Counted from the first letter of the stretch, positions 8,317 to 17,325 are shown. The stretch: DNA of 64,000 nucleotides from JABDGR01 sp964561455 (GCA_964561455.1 CAZLPS010000010.1:1-64000), one strand, 5' to 3'. Notes: a model not told the origin generated them from the sequence alone. Made by a program: numbers and translations.

Positions 8317-8958
8317 TTACAGCGGCTCCAGCCAGATATGGCGAAAATCCACCGGGTAGCCTTCCATTTGCAGGCCAATGGCGCCGCTGGTGGCGGAGAC
8401 CTTTTCGACGCGGTTCTGGCGCACGCCATTGACGAAGACCTCGATGGTGTCGTCCCGGCAGTATATCTCGTAGGAATTCCATTCGCCGAAGGGCTTTTCA
8501 GAGGATGCCTCCAGCCGGGGGGCGCGGGGTTTGTTGTTACTGACGGGGGCGCCGGGTAGGTCGATCTTGGTGCCCACGAGCTGGCCGGCGTTGCCGGCCT
8601 CCAACTGGCATTCAACGCCCTGCGGCCAAATGCCATCCGGGCCGCTGACATCCACGAATACGCCGCTATTGCTCCGGGCGGCGGCCCCGACCGGCCAGCG
8701 CCATTCGACATGGAGGTGGTAGTCTGAATATGTTTTGTCGGTACGGAGGTAGCCGTTGGGCTTGCCGACCAAATGCAGCACGCCATCGTGCGCGCTCCAC
8801 ATCGTGGCTTGGTCAATTTTTGGGTCGCTCAGATGCATTTTCCAGCCGACGAGGTCGCGGTCGTTCCAGAGGACAACTTTCGCGCTTGGCGGCGAGCTGG
8901 CGCAGCCCCCGGGCAGGAGCAGGGACAGCGCAAGCAGCAGGTGCGGGGTTTTTATCAT
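8317..8958 (-). CDS. DUF1080 lipoprotein (3-keto-disaccharide hydrolase-like)
   Basis: About 213 residues with a lipoprotein signal (LLLALSLLLPGGC, lipobox Cys ~18) followed by one DUF1080 / 3-keto-disaccharide hydrolase jelly-roll domain. Seen: VVLWNDRDLVGWKMH, the SNSGVFVDVSG strand, GVECQLEAG and the NSYEIYCRDDTIEVFVNGV pair typical of concanavalin-like folds. This family is abundant in Verrucomicrobia and Planctomycetes, and some members hydrolyse 3-keto-glycosides. The substrate here is unknown. Start ATG 8958. It stands alone between ybaB and the rRNA methyltransferase. Confidence 0.88.
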   Translation of the reverse strand: MIKTPHLLLALSLLLPGGCASSPPSAKVVLWNDRDLVGWKMHLSDPKIDQATMWSAHDGVLHLVGKPNGYLRTDKTYSDYHLHVEWRWPVGAAARSNSGVFVDVSGPDGIWPQGVECQLEAGNAGQLVGTKIDLPGAPVSNNKPRAPRLEASSEKPFGEWNSYEIYCRDDTIEVFVNGVRQNRVEKVSATSGAIGLQMEGYPVDFRHIWLEPL

Positions 8959-9097
8959 AAGCAGGCGGGGCAAACGTTGGGGCACGCTAAAAATATGAAG
9001 GAAAAAATGCGTTTTGGAATCAGTTGTTTTCCGATTCGGGGAAATAAAAGGAATCATGGTCGACGAGTTTTATGGCATAGGTGAATTTGAGAAAAAT

Positions 9098-10309
9098 TCA
9101 CCACACCCGCGCCCACAGCGCCTTCAAATACCGGCTTTCCGGGCAATTGGACATGACGGGATGATCCGGCCCGGCGCCGGTGCGGGCGAGGAATTGGAGT
9201 TTTCTGCCCCGGTGGTGGGCGGCGGCGATGACGATTTCGGTAAATTCCTCCTCGGAGATTTGGCCCGAGCAGGAGCAGGTCAAAAACAATGCGCCGGGGT
9301 TGGCAAGTTGGATGGCGAGGCCGTTCAAGTCGCGGTATTTAAGGCGACCTTCCACGTCGTCCTTGTCGAACACGAATTTGGGCGGGTCGAGGACGATGAC
9401 ATCCCATCGCGATTTATTGAGGAGCATCTGGCGAATCCACATGAAGGCATCCGTGTGCACCCAGTTGATGCGGGCCTGATTGAGGTTGGCGTTCCGTTTG
9501 GCCTGCTCAATGGACTTTTCGTCGAGATCCACGCCGGTGACATCCTCCGCGCCGCCAAGCATTTTTGCGGCCAGCGAGAATCCGCCGGTGTAGCAGCACA
9601 AGTCCGCCACGCGGGCCTTGGGGCCGATTTGCTTGACCCACTCGCCGAGCATTTTGCGGTTTTCACGCTGGTCGCAGAAAAAGCCGGTTTTATGGCCGGA
9701 GGCGAAGTCCACCTCCAAGCGCACACCATGTTCGCGGATTTTTACGGCCGGCGGGGCGTCACCCGATTCGGCAGGGCCCACAATGCGTTCAATGCGGGCG
9801 ATTTCCGGGTCCACGCGGACGGTGGCGCGTTTGGTGCCGAGGCGGGCATGGAGGCGCGGCAACCATTTGGCGATGCGCTTGTGGACGCCGAGGCTGTGGA
9901 TTTCAACACATAAAGTGTCGCCATACCGGTCCACAATCAGGCCGGAAAGGGAATCGGCATCGGAACTAATGACGCGGTAGGCGTCGGTCAGGGCGGGGTC
10001 GGCCAGACCGGGGATTTTCGTGCGCAAATCACAGGCGCGGTCGAGCAGGCCTTCGAGAAAGGTTTCGTCCACCGCGTCCTGCCCGTGGTGCAGGACGCGC
10101 AGGGGCACCTTGGCGGCAGGGTTGAAAAAACCCGCGCCGAAGCGCTGGCCGTTTTTGTCATAAACGGCCACCAAATCGCCCGGGCGGGCGTCTTCCGAGG
10201 CACTCCCAATCATGCGGGAGTAGACCTGCGGGTGGTAGGAAAAGTAATCCAATTGCACCCAGGGGCGCACGCGAGCGGCGAGGGAGGGTGGAGGCGTGGG
10301 AAGCGGCAT
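9098..10309 (-). CDS. rlmI: RlmI-type 23S rRNA m5C methyltransferase
   Basis: 403 residues in the RlmI/RlmK-N architecture: an N-terminal PUA-like domain (residues ~10-90, RVRPWVQLDYFSYHPQVYSRMI and GDLVAVYDKNGQRFGAGFFN), a linker domain, and a class I SAM methyltransferase (~200-400) with DLCCYTGGFSLAAKMLGG as the SAM-binding loop. The active-site motif LDPPKF and the catalytic Cys in TCSCSGQISEEEF are present. RlmI methylates C1962 of 23S rRNA in E. coli. The family is clear; the exact target base is inferred. Start ATG 10309, divergent from the pyruvate carboxylase gene. Confidence 0.9.
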   Translation of the reverse strand: MPLPTPPPSLAARVRPWVQLDYFSYHPQVYSRMIGSASEDARPGDLVAVYDKNGQRFGAGFFNPAAKVPLRVLHHGQDAVDETFLEGLLDRACDLRTKIPGLADPALTDAYRVISSDADSLSGLIVDRYGDTLCVEIHSLGVHKRIAKWLPRLHARLGTKRATVRVDPEIARIERIVGPAESGDAPPAVKIREHGVRLEVDFASGHKTGFFCDQRENRKMLGEWVKQIGPKARVADLCCYTGGFSLAAKMLGGAEDVTGVDLDEKSIEQAKRNANLNQARINWVHTDAFMWIRQMLLNKSRWDVIVLDPPKFVFDKDDVEGRLKYRDLNGLAIQLANPGALFLTCSCSGQISEEEFTEIVIAAAHHRGRKLQFLARTGAGPDHPVMSNCPESRYLKALWARVW

Positions 10310-10375
10310 GCGGGCAAGCTACGCCGTGACGGCACCCAGGGCAAGGCTGCGGGCTGAAAAAATGTCGCGACAGGA

Positions 10376-10403
10376 TTGACGCCAACGGGCAATGGGTTAT
10401 AAC
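10376..10403 (+). promoter_or_regulatory. sigma70-like promoter for pyruvate carboxylase
   Basis: A -35 box TTGACG (10376-10381) and a -10 box TATAAC (10398-10403) are separated by 16 bases, giving a 5' leader of about 50 bases before the ATG at 10463. The match to the consensus is good and the position between divergent genes is right. No experimental support is available. Confidence 0.55.
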
Positions 10404-10462
10404 TCGCGGGCGCGCGCGCTGTTCACTTTAGACGGCACGCGTTTTGCTACCGCCATCCGCCC

Positions 10463-13400
10463 ATGCCCGAGAACCGCAAAATCCTCGTTGCCAATCGTAG
10501 TGAAATCGCCGTCCGTGTCTTCCGCAGTGCCACGGAACTAGGCTACCGTACGGTGGCCATTTACGCGCACGAAGACCGCTTCGGCATGCACCGATTCAAG
10601 GCCGACGAGGCTTACCTCATCGGCGAGGGCAAGGGGCCCGTGGCGGCTTATCTCGATATTGACGGCATTGTATCCCTGGCCAAGGCCAAGGGAGTCTGGG
10701 GCGTGCATCCTGGGTATGGCTTTTTGAGCGAAAACGCCCGTTTTTCCAAGGCGTGTGCGGAGGCGGGTCTGGTCTTTATCGGCCCCACCCCGGAAATTTT
10801 GCAGAAGATGGGCGACAAGACGGCGGCGCGCGAGATTGCCGAAAAAGCCGGTGTCCCCACGCTTCCCGGCACCCCGCATCCCGTCAAGGACCCGAAGGAT
10901 GCGACGGCTTGGGCCAAGAAAATCGGTTTTCCGCTCATCATTAAAGCAGCCCATGGCGGCGGCGGTCGTGGGATGCGCGTTGTGCACGAACCCAAGGACT
11001 TGGCGGCGCGCCTGACTGAGGCCCAGGGCGAGGCGGAGCGCGCGTTCGGCAACGATGAAGTTTTTCTCGAGCGGTATATCAAACACGCCAAGCACATTGA
11101 GGTGCAAATATTGGCGGACAAGCACGGCAATGTCCTGCACCTGCACGAACGCGACTGTTCGGTGCAGCGCCGCCACCAAAAGGTGGTCGAAATCGCGCCG
11201 TCGGTCGGGCTGGACCTGGCAATCGTGGGGGATTTGTGCGCGGCGGCGGTGCGCATTGCCCGGTCGGTGAATTATCAAAACGCGGGCACCTGCGAATTTC
11301 TGTACGACATGGAATCGAAGGAGTGGTTCTTCATTGAGATGAACCCTCGCATCCAGGTCGAACACACGGTTACGGAAGTCATCACCGACATTGACCTGGT
11401 GCGCGCCCAAATTCAAGTGGCAGAAAATCGTTCGCTGCATGACGCAGTCATGGCGTTGCCGCCGCAGGACCAAATTCCGCGCATGGGTTGGGCGCTGCAA
11501 TGTCGCATCACGACCGAGGACCCGGAGAAGAACTTTACGCCCGACTACGGCAAAATCGTCAACTACCGCAGCGCGGCCGGGTTCGGCATCCGCTTGGATG
11601 GCGCCATGGGTGACACGGGCGCCGTGATCACGCCGTTTTACGATTCGCTGCTGGTGAAGGTGACGGCGTCTGCCTCGACCTTCGATATCGCCTGCGGGCG
11701 CATGGACCGGGCGCTGCGCGAAATGCGCATTCGCGGCGTGAAGACGAATCTTCCGTTCCTCGAAAACGTCATCAACCACCCGACATTTCGGAGCGGTCAG
11801 GCGACGACCGGCATGATCGAGCATACGCCGGAACTTTTCCGCTTCTCGCGTCGGCAGGACCGCGCGACCAAGCTCCTGAACTTTTTGGGCGATGTCATTG
11901 TAAACGGTAACGAGCAGGTCAAGGGCCGCCCCCGGCCGAAGATGACTCTGCCGCTTATCCTGCCCAAATATGACCGGACGCAGGCGCCACCGCCGGGTTC
12001 GCGGGACAAGTTGCGCGAACTTGGACCGGACAAATTTGCGGAATGGGTGTTGAAGGAAAAGCGCCTGCTGATCACCGACACGACCTTTCGCGATGCCCAC
12101 CAATCGCTGCTCGCCGCGCGGGTGCGCACGGCCGACATGGCGGCGTGCGCGGACGCGATGGCGCGCCGGGCGCCCCAGCTGTTTTCGATGGAAATGTGGG
12201 GCGGCGCCACGTTTGACACTTGTCTGCGGTTTCTGCGGGAAGACCCCTTCCACCGGCTGCGGGTCTTGCGGGAGAAGATACCGAACATTCTTTTCCAAAT
12301 GCTGCTGCGCGGCGCCAATGGCGTCGGCTATTCGAATTATCCGGACAAGGTCATCCAGGGTTTTATCAAACACTGCGCCGAGGCGGGGATGGATATTTTC
12401 CGGGTGTTCGATTCGCTTAATTATTTGCCAAACTTGGAGGCGCCGATGGACGCCATTCGCAATCACACGAATTCAATTTGCGAAGCGGCGATTTGCTATA
12501 CGGGTGATATTATTGATCCAGCCCGCGATAAATACACGCTCAAGTATTACGTCAAATTGGCCAGGGAGTTGGAAAAACGCGGGGCGCACATGCTGGCCAT
12601 CAAGGACATGGCTGGCTTGTGCCACCCGCTGGCCGTGTCGAAACTGGTCAAGGCGCTCAAGGAGGAACTTGGCATACCCCTGCATTTCCACACTCACGAT
12701 TCAAGCGGCATTGCGTCGGCCTCCGTCCTGTCGGCCAGTGAGGCGGGCGTGGACATTGCGGATCTCGCGGTTTCGTCCATGTCGGGCCTGACGAGCCAGC
12801 CGAATTTGAATTCCGTGGCGCACGCCTTGCGTTTCTCCCCCCGGGCGACGGGGTTGGATGTGGATTTCTTCAACGAACTGTCAATTTATTGGGAGGCGGT
12901 GCGCCAGGCGTACGAGCCATTCGACACCAGCCCGCGATTTGGCAGCGCCGAGGTTTACAAACATGAGATGCCCGGTGGCCAATATACCAATTTGCGCGAG
13001 CAGGCGACGGCGCTCGGCCTCGGCGCGCGTTGGCCGGAAGTGGTGCGCTATTACGAGGAAGTGAACGCCCTCCTCGGCGACATCGTCAAGGTTACGCCCA
13101 GCAGCAAAGTCGTCGGCGACCTGGCGATTTTCCTGCTAACGCGCGGCATCGAGCCAGCCAACCTGGTCAACCTACCGCCCGGCACTGCCTTCCCGGAGTC
13201 GGTGGTGGACATGTTGGCGGGTGGGCTGGGGCAGCCCCTGGGTGGCTGGCCCAAAGCCGTGCAACAGGTGGTGCTCGGAAACCGGAAACCGGCCACGGGT
13301 CGGCCCAAGGCGCCGCCGGTGGACGTCGAAGCCGCCCGGGCGCACATTCTCAAGCTGCGCGGCCGCGCCGGTGATGACGACGATCTTTATAATTATCTGA

Positions 13401-13903
13401 TGTATCCGAAAGTCTACGAGGAACTGGTCAAGTTCGCGGAGACTTACGACAATGTCGGCGTCATCCCAACCACGGTCTTTTTCTACGGACTCAAGCAGAA
13501 CGAGGAGGTCGCGATTGACATCGAGGAAGGCAAGCGCCTTTACGTGAAACTCTTATCAGTCGGCGACGCGGACGCCGAAGGGGTGCGCACGTTGACCTTT
13601 GAATTGAACGGCCGCGCCCGCGAGGCCCAAGTGCGCGACCGCGCCGTCCAGCCTCGCGGCAAACCCCGCCGCAAAGCCGATCCCGCCAATGCGAAACAAA
13701 TTGGGGCACCCATTCCCGCGATGGTTAGCAGTCTTTCCGTGTCCGTCGGTCAAAAAGTGGCGAATGGCGACAAGCTCTGCGTCCTCGAAGCGATGAAGAT
13801 GCAAACCACGCTTTACGCGCAGGTGGACGGCGTGGTCGAGGAAATCGCCGCGCAAGTGGGCGACCGGGTGGAACCAAAAGACTTGATTTTGACGCTGCGG
13901 TAG
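10463..13903 (+). CDS. pyc: pyruvate carboxylase
   Basis: 1146 residues, full single-chain length. This biotin enzyme carboxylates pyruvate to oxaloacetate for anaplerosis. Domains in order: biotin carboxylase (~1-455; KILVANRSEIAVRVFRSA, ATP-grasp KAAHGGGGRGMR, FFIEMNPRIQVEHTVTE), carboxyltransferase HMGL-like (~530-800; TTFRDAHQSLLAARVRT, metal ligands in HFHTHDSSG), PYC/OADA domain (~820-1040), and a C-terminal biotinyl domain with the biotinylated Lys ~1112 in LEAMKMQT. No frameshift is seen. It is a single gene with its own promoter. The minus-strand open frame across it is a coding shadow. Confidence 0.97.
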   Translation: MPENRKILVANRSEIAVRVFRSATELGYRTVAIYAHEDRFGMHRFKADEAYLIGEGKGPVAAYLDIDGIVSLAKAKGVWGVHPGYGFLSENARFSKACAEAGLVFIGPTPEILQKMGDKTAAREIAEKAGVPTLPGTPHPVKDPKDATAWAKKIGFPLIIKAAHGGGGRGMRVVHEPKDLAARLTEAQGEAERAFGNDEVFLERYIKHAKHIEVQILADKHGNVLHLHERDCSVQRRHQKVVEIAPSVGLDLAIVGDLCAAAVRIARSVNYQNAGTCEFLYDMESKEWFFIEMNPRIQVEHTVTEVITDIDLVRAQIQVAENRSLHDAVMALPPQDQIPRMGWALQCRITTEDPEKNFTPDYGKIVNYRSAAGFGIRLDGAMGDTGAVITPFYDSLLVKVTASASTFDIACGRMDRALREMRIRGVKTNLPFLENVINHPTFRSGQATTGMIEHTPELFRFSRRQDRATKLLNFLGDVIVNGNEQVKGRPRPKMTLPLILPKYDRTQAPPPGSRDKLRELGPDKFAEWVLKEKRLLITDTTFRDAHQSLLAARVRTADMAACADAMARRAPQLFSMEMWGGATFDTCLRFLREDPFHRLRVLREKIPNILFQMLLRGANGVGYSNYPDKVIQGFIKHCAEAGMDIFRVFDSLNYLPNLEAPMDAIRNHTNSICEAAICYTGDIIDPARDKYTLKYYVKLARELEKRGAHMLAIKDMAGLCHPLAVSKLVKALKEELGIPLHFHTHDSSGIASASVLSASEAGVDIADLAVSSMSGLTSQPNLNSVAHALRFSPRATGLDVDFFNELSIYWEAVRQAYEPFDTSPRFGSAEVYKHEMPGGQYTNLREQATALGLGARWPEVVRYYEEVNALLGDIVKVTPSSKVVGDLAIFLLTRGIEPANLVNLPPGTAFPESVVDMLAGGLGQPLGGWPKAVQQVVLGNRKPATGRPKAPPVDVEAARAHILKLRGRAGDDDDLYNYLMYPKVYEELVKFAETYDNVGVIPTTVFFYGLKQNEEVAIDIEEGKRLYVKLLSVGDADAEGVRTLTFELNGRAREAQVRDRAVQPRGKPRRKADPANAKQIGAPIPAMVSSLSVSVGQKVANGDKLCVLEAMKMQTTLYAQVDGVVEEIAAQVGDRVEPKDLILTLR

Positions 13904-13927
13904 AAGCCACACTTGGGTTAACTGCAC

Positions 13928-16267
13928 TCAGGGAGGTGTCGGATTGGCGAATAACGCCATGTCTGGGGTAAAAGCGCGGATGGTTTTGCCCTTAAGCACA
14001 CCGGAGGAGTCCACCAACTTTATTTGGTTTTGGGCAATTGTTCCCACCCCGCCGAACAGGATCAACGTGCCATCGGAACAAAGCCCCGCCAAGGGCCAAG
14101 CGTAGTTATCGTGTGATCCGCCCGCAATGGCCACAATCTTATTATCTGGCGATAACTCATTGGTGGAATCCACGAATTGAGGAGAAAGGTTGTAGGTTTT
14201 GCCGTTTACTGAAAAACTTTTGCCCAACGTGACAAAAGGGCCGCCGGGCGCCGGTGCCCCGTAAAAGTTTGCCCATTGCAAAACAGCCAAAGTTTTCCAT
14301 GGCCAAATGGCCAATGTGCCATCCGCAAAAAGCGTCATGACCTCGTGTGAACCTTGGGCAATGGCGGTAATGGCTTTGCTCTTCAGCGAGCCGTCGAGGT
14401 GGAGGGCAATGGGGTCCCGGCCATGGTTATACTCCACTTCACCTTTAGGGATGAGGCCGGTGTCGTAGCTTCCCCAAAAAACGAGTGTGCCATCGGAACA
14501 AAGCGCCAGCTTGTGCTGATCGCCTCCGGAAATGGCGGTGATTGTTTTGCCTTTTAACGCGCCGGTCCCATCCTTTTTCACCAGCACATAGAGGTTATTG
14601 GGCGTCCATTCGTAGGAATAGAGCGAACCGTCGGAGCAGAGGAACATGGGTTCGCCACCTCCAGTCATGGCGATGACTTTTTGCGTCTTCATGCTTCCCG
14701 TGTTTACCAATCGTGGAGAAAAGCTCCAACCAGAAGGGCGTGAGTGTCCGGGATTTGCCCCCCAAGAGCAAACTGTGCCGTCCGAGCAAAGAACCATAAA
14801 GGACGTCGTCGATTCGCCCGCCGAAATCGCCGTAATGGTTTTTCCCTTCAGTGCTCCAGATCGATCCACCAACACGGGTACGTTGCTCGATTTGAGGTCA
14901 TCCTTACCCGTGCCCAACTGACCGACGGTGTTATCGCCCCAAGTGACGAGGGTGTTATCGGAGCAAAGTGCCAGTTTGGCCCGCTCTCCGGACGCAATCG
15001 CGATAACGGTTTTGCCCTTTAGCGCCCCAGATTCTTTCACCAAGACCGGTGGATTGGACGGGGCCGCGTTCGCGCCGGTTTTTTCGATATTTCCGTCGCC
15101 TAGTTGACCGATATAGTTTCGTCCCCAAGTGGCAATGCCGGTTGTCGGCGCCATCTGCAAGCTGCTTTTCGGCTTGGGCGAGGGCTCCGACTTCTGGGAC
15201 GGGGTGGACCCGTCTTGAGCGGTGGTTGTGGTCGAATCGGAAGGAGCGTCCGACTGTGTCACCTGCTGTATAAGCTGCGCCGGCGTGGAGGAATCGGCAC
15301 TGTTTCCGGTTTGCACCGCACTGTCCACAATTTGAACAGCGACGGGCGCGGTGGCAATCGGTGCCGCCGCCAAGGTGGTGGCGCCAAGATCCACCGTGGA
15401 ATTGGTCATTGCCATCGGTGTCGGGGAGGAGATTGCGACACTTGGTTTGACCACCGCAGCCACAGTTTTTTGGGGCGGCGGGGGAGCGCTGGATTCGGAA
15501 CGGAGGTACAGCACTGCCGCCGCGGCGGTCGTGGCCAAAACGGTGGCACCAACCAGGATGGCTTTCATTTTCGAGGCAAGAGTCCCTGCAATTTTCCCGC
15601 CGGCAACTTTCGTTCCCACGGCCCAGGCCAGGGATTTGCCGACCACAGCGGCGGTAAGACCTGCGGGAGCGGGGGCGCTCGCAGCCTGGGTGCCAAGGGT
15701 CGTGGTCAGCAGTGCGGTGGTCGTGGTCACACCATGGCGCACAAAATAGGCCCGTAGTTTTTCGACGGCCCGGTCCACGCGCATGCGGGCGGCGTTTTCT
15801 GTCAGCCCCAGCGCCTCGCCGACTTCGCGATGACTTTTATCTTCAAAAAAGCGCAAGAGGACGGCGTCCCGGTCATGTGCCTGGAGTTCGCCAACGGCTT
15901 CGTCAATGAACGGGCGCAATTGCGTCCAAGTGGTGGCATCGTCGGCTTGGAGCAAGTCAATCATGGCACTGGCCTTTTGTTCGAAAGTAAGACGTCGCTG
16001 TTCGTTGCGGACGGCGCTGGAGGCGGCAAACCGCACGCTGGTATGCAGCCACCCGGCGACGGAAGCATGGAGGGTCAAAGTTGCGGCCTTGCGGGCCAGG
16101 TCGGTAAAAACGCTTTGGGTCACATCCTGTGCCAAGGTGGCGTTGCCCTGGAGCAGGCGCACCGCCGAAGCATGGACAAGGTTCACATGGCGATGAACGA
16201 TTTCGGCGAAGGCGGCCTCATCGCCTTGCTCGGAATACCGTCGAAGTAAATCACTATCGGTCGTCAT
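13928..16267 (-). CDS. ECF sigma factor fused to membrane segment and RCC1 repeats
   Basis: 779 residues from ATG 16267. Residues ~1-165 are an ECF-type sigma-70 factor: region 2 (LLRRYSEQGDEAAFAEIVHRHVNLVHASAVR, then AQDVTQSVFTDLA) and region 4 (LLRFFEDKSHREVGEALGLTENAARMRV). A single hydrophobic helix follows (~240-262, AILVGATVLATTAAAAVLYL), then a ~100-residue Pro/Ser/Thr linker and about seven RCC1-type repeats (TWGDNTVGQLGTG, LALCSDGTLVFWG, ALKGKTITAISGG) to the end. The layout predicts a cytoplasmic sigma factor tethered to a beta-propeller across the membrane. No separate anti-sigma gene is adjacent. Function is inferred from domains only. Confidence 0.85.
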   Translation of the reverse strand: MTTDSDLLRRYSEQGDEAAFAEIVHRHVNLVHASAVRLLQGNATLAQDVTQSVFTDLARKAATLTLHASVAGWLHTSVRFAASSAVRNEQRRLTFEQKASAMIDLLQADDATTWTQLRPFIDEAVGELQAHDRDAVLLRFFEDKSHREVGEALGLTENAARMRVDRAVEKLRAYFVRHGVTTTTALLTTTLGTQAASAPAPAGLTAAVVGKSLAWAVGTKVAGGKIAGTLASKMKAILVGATVLATTAAAAVLYLRSESSAPPPPQKTVAAVVKPSVAISSPTPMAMTNSTVDLGATTLAAAPIATAPVAVQIVDSAVQTGNSADSSTPAQLIQQVTQSDAPSDSTTTTAQDGSTPSQKSEPSPKPKSSLQMAPTTGIATWGRNYIGQLGDGNIEKTGANAAPSNPPVLVKESGALKGKTVIAIASGERAKLALCSDNTLVTWGDNTVGQLGTGKDDLKSSNVPVLVDRSGALKGKTITAISAGESTTSFMVLCSDGTVCSWGANPGHSRPSGWSFSPRLVNTGSMKTQKVIAMTGGGEPMFLCSDGSLYSYEWTPNNLYVLVKKDGTGALKGKTITAISGGDQHKLALCSDGTLVFWGSYDTGLIPKGEVEYNHGRDPIALHLDGSLKSKAITAIAQGSHEVMTLFADGTLAIWPWKTLAVLQWANFYGAPAPGGPFVTLGKSFSVNGKTYNLSPQFVDSTNELSPDNKIVAIAGGSHDNYAWPLAGLCSDGTLILFGGVGTIAQNQIKLVDSSGVLKGKTIRAFTPDMALFANPTPP

Positions 16268-16294
16268 GGGCAGGGGTGGCTTTATCCTTATAAC

Positions 16295-16308
16295 ATCCCG
16301 TCCGGGAT
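16295..16308. promoter_or_regulatory. palindrome upstream of sigma-RCC1 gene
   Basis: A perfect inverted repeat ATCCCG-TC-CGGGAT lies 27 bases before the sigma-factor start codon, within the likely leader or promoter. It could be an operator or a small RNA hairpin. No known site is matched. Confidence 0.3.
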
Positions 16309-16404
16309 AAAACCGCACAAAAATCGTCCGGCCAGGAGTGAATGTCTCCATCCCTGCCGGCCTTACTCCTGCCCCTGACCTGCCCCCTTCGGTGAGTGGC
16401 TCAG

Positions 16405-16838
16405 TCACCGTTTCAATTTTTTCGCGTCATAGGTAATTTCCCATACCTGCAAGAGCCTCGCAAACGTGCTTCGGGAAAGTTTTTTCATGGTGACGATTTG
16501 CGTGGTGGAAAGCGTCCACGAAAGTGAACTTTCAAAATTGCAATTTTCCAGCAGGACGGGAACGATGCGCTCTTTGTAGCGCGACTTGGTCAAGGCATAA
16601 TTCAATTCACGTTTGACCCACAACGAGGAAACTGAGGCCCGGCTCAAAAGCACGACAAACCAAGTGCATTGGTTTAATGCCAGGCCGATTTCATCCTGCC
16701 ATTGCTGCGCCCCTAATATTCTTTTTGGGCTATACCATACATTCAACGAATGGGCCTTCAATACAATACCCTGACAATGCGGTCAGCTTTGGCACGGTCG
16801 ATGCTGGAATGCGACAGAAATATCTTCCGGGCAGGCAT
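16405..16838 (-). pseudogene. TIR-domain gene broken by a 5-bp tandem duplication
   Basis: Reading from ATG 16838 gives a TIR start (KIFLSHSSIDRAKADRIVRVL) that stops at 16758. A second frame from 16761 continues the same domain: KAHSLNVWYSPKRI, QDEIGLALNQCTWFVVLLS, SSLWVKRELNYAL, RIVPVLLENC. The break is at CAATACAATA on the plus strand (16759-16768), two tandem copies of the same 5-mer. Deleting one copy restores one continuous frame with VLKAHSLN, as expected for the family. The candidate catalytic Glu in VKRELNYAL is intact. The repaired protein would be about 143 residues. It follows the first TIR gene after 25 bases. It could be a null allele, a reversible slipped-strand variant or an assembly error. 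Confidence 0.8.
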
Positions 16839-16863
16839 GAGGGCAAAGGGAGCGCACGGGGGT

Positions 16864-17304
16864 TCATCTCGCCGCTGCCACAGATGCAGAGGATTCGGAG
16901 GCAGGTCCCAATCGCTGGGCAATTATTTTCAATTTCGCCGCCAACTCAGCGGGACGCACGGTTTGCGTTGTGCCCATGAAAATCCAGGGGACCAGCGATT
17001 TGGTGACGGCCATGGATTCATGACTTGCAACAATTAACGGGAAAACCTTCTGACGGTAATTGGGCGCGCCCAAGGCATAAATCATGTCGTAATTCGTCAT
17101 TTGCGCGTCGTCCTTGTCCGGCGTGAGCAACACAACCATCGCGTCGCAGGAATTCAAGGCCTCACCAATCAGGGTTGCATAATTGTCACCCGGCATGACT
17201 TGTTCTTCAGCCAACCAGACTTCCAACCCTTGTTCACGCAGCACGCCAGCCGCCTTGCGCGCAAGGCCAGCGGCTTTGGCTGAATGACTAAGGAAGACTT
17301 TCAC
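16864..17304 (-). CDS. TIR-domain protein
   Basis: About 146 residues and essentially all TIR domain: VKVFLSHSAKAAGLARKAAG, LEVWLAEEQVMPGDNY, IGEALNSCDAMVVLLTPD, KVFPLIVA. I choose GTG 17304 because GGAGAG stands 8 bases before it, one of the few clear Shine-Dalgarno sites in the window; a TTG at 17340 is the longer alternative. Bacterial TIR proteins often act as NAD-consuming or signal-producing enzymes in phage defence. At the usual catalytic Glu position (WxxxEL in other TIRs) this protein has TNYDMIYAL, an Asp, so activity is uncertain. It is followed by the broken second TIR gene. Confidence 0.85.
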   Translation of the reverse strand: MKVFLSHSAKAAGLARKAAGVLREQGLEVWLAEEQVMPGDNYATLIGEALNSCDAMVVLLTPDKDDAQMTNYDMIYALGAPNYRQKVFPLIVASHESMAVTKSLVPWIFMGTTQTVRPAELAAKLKIIAQRLGPASESSASVAAAR

Positions 17305-17325
17305 AGGGCATACTCTCCAATATTT
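17296..17325 (-). promoter_or_regulatory. Shine-Dalgarno site of first TIR gene
   Basis: On the minus strand ATTGGAGAGTATGCCCT precedes the GTG at 17304. This fixes the start and is unusual here, because most genes in the window lack such a site. Confidence 0.6.

Noticed and set aside
10538..12466. 642-codon minus-strand open frame inside pyc
   Set aside because: It is a coding shadow caused by high GC; it has no recognisable domain and lies fully within a strongly conserved gene.
16751..16775. Programmed -1 ribosomal frameshift in the second TIR gene
   Set aside because: There is no slippery heptamer, and a simple 5-bp tandem duplication explains the break better, restoring the family alignment exactly when one copy is removed.
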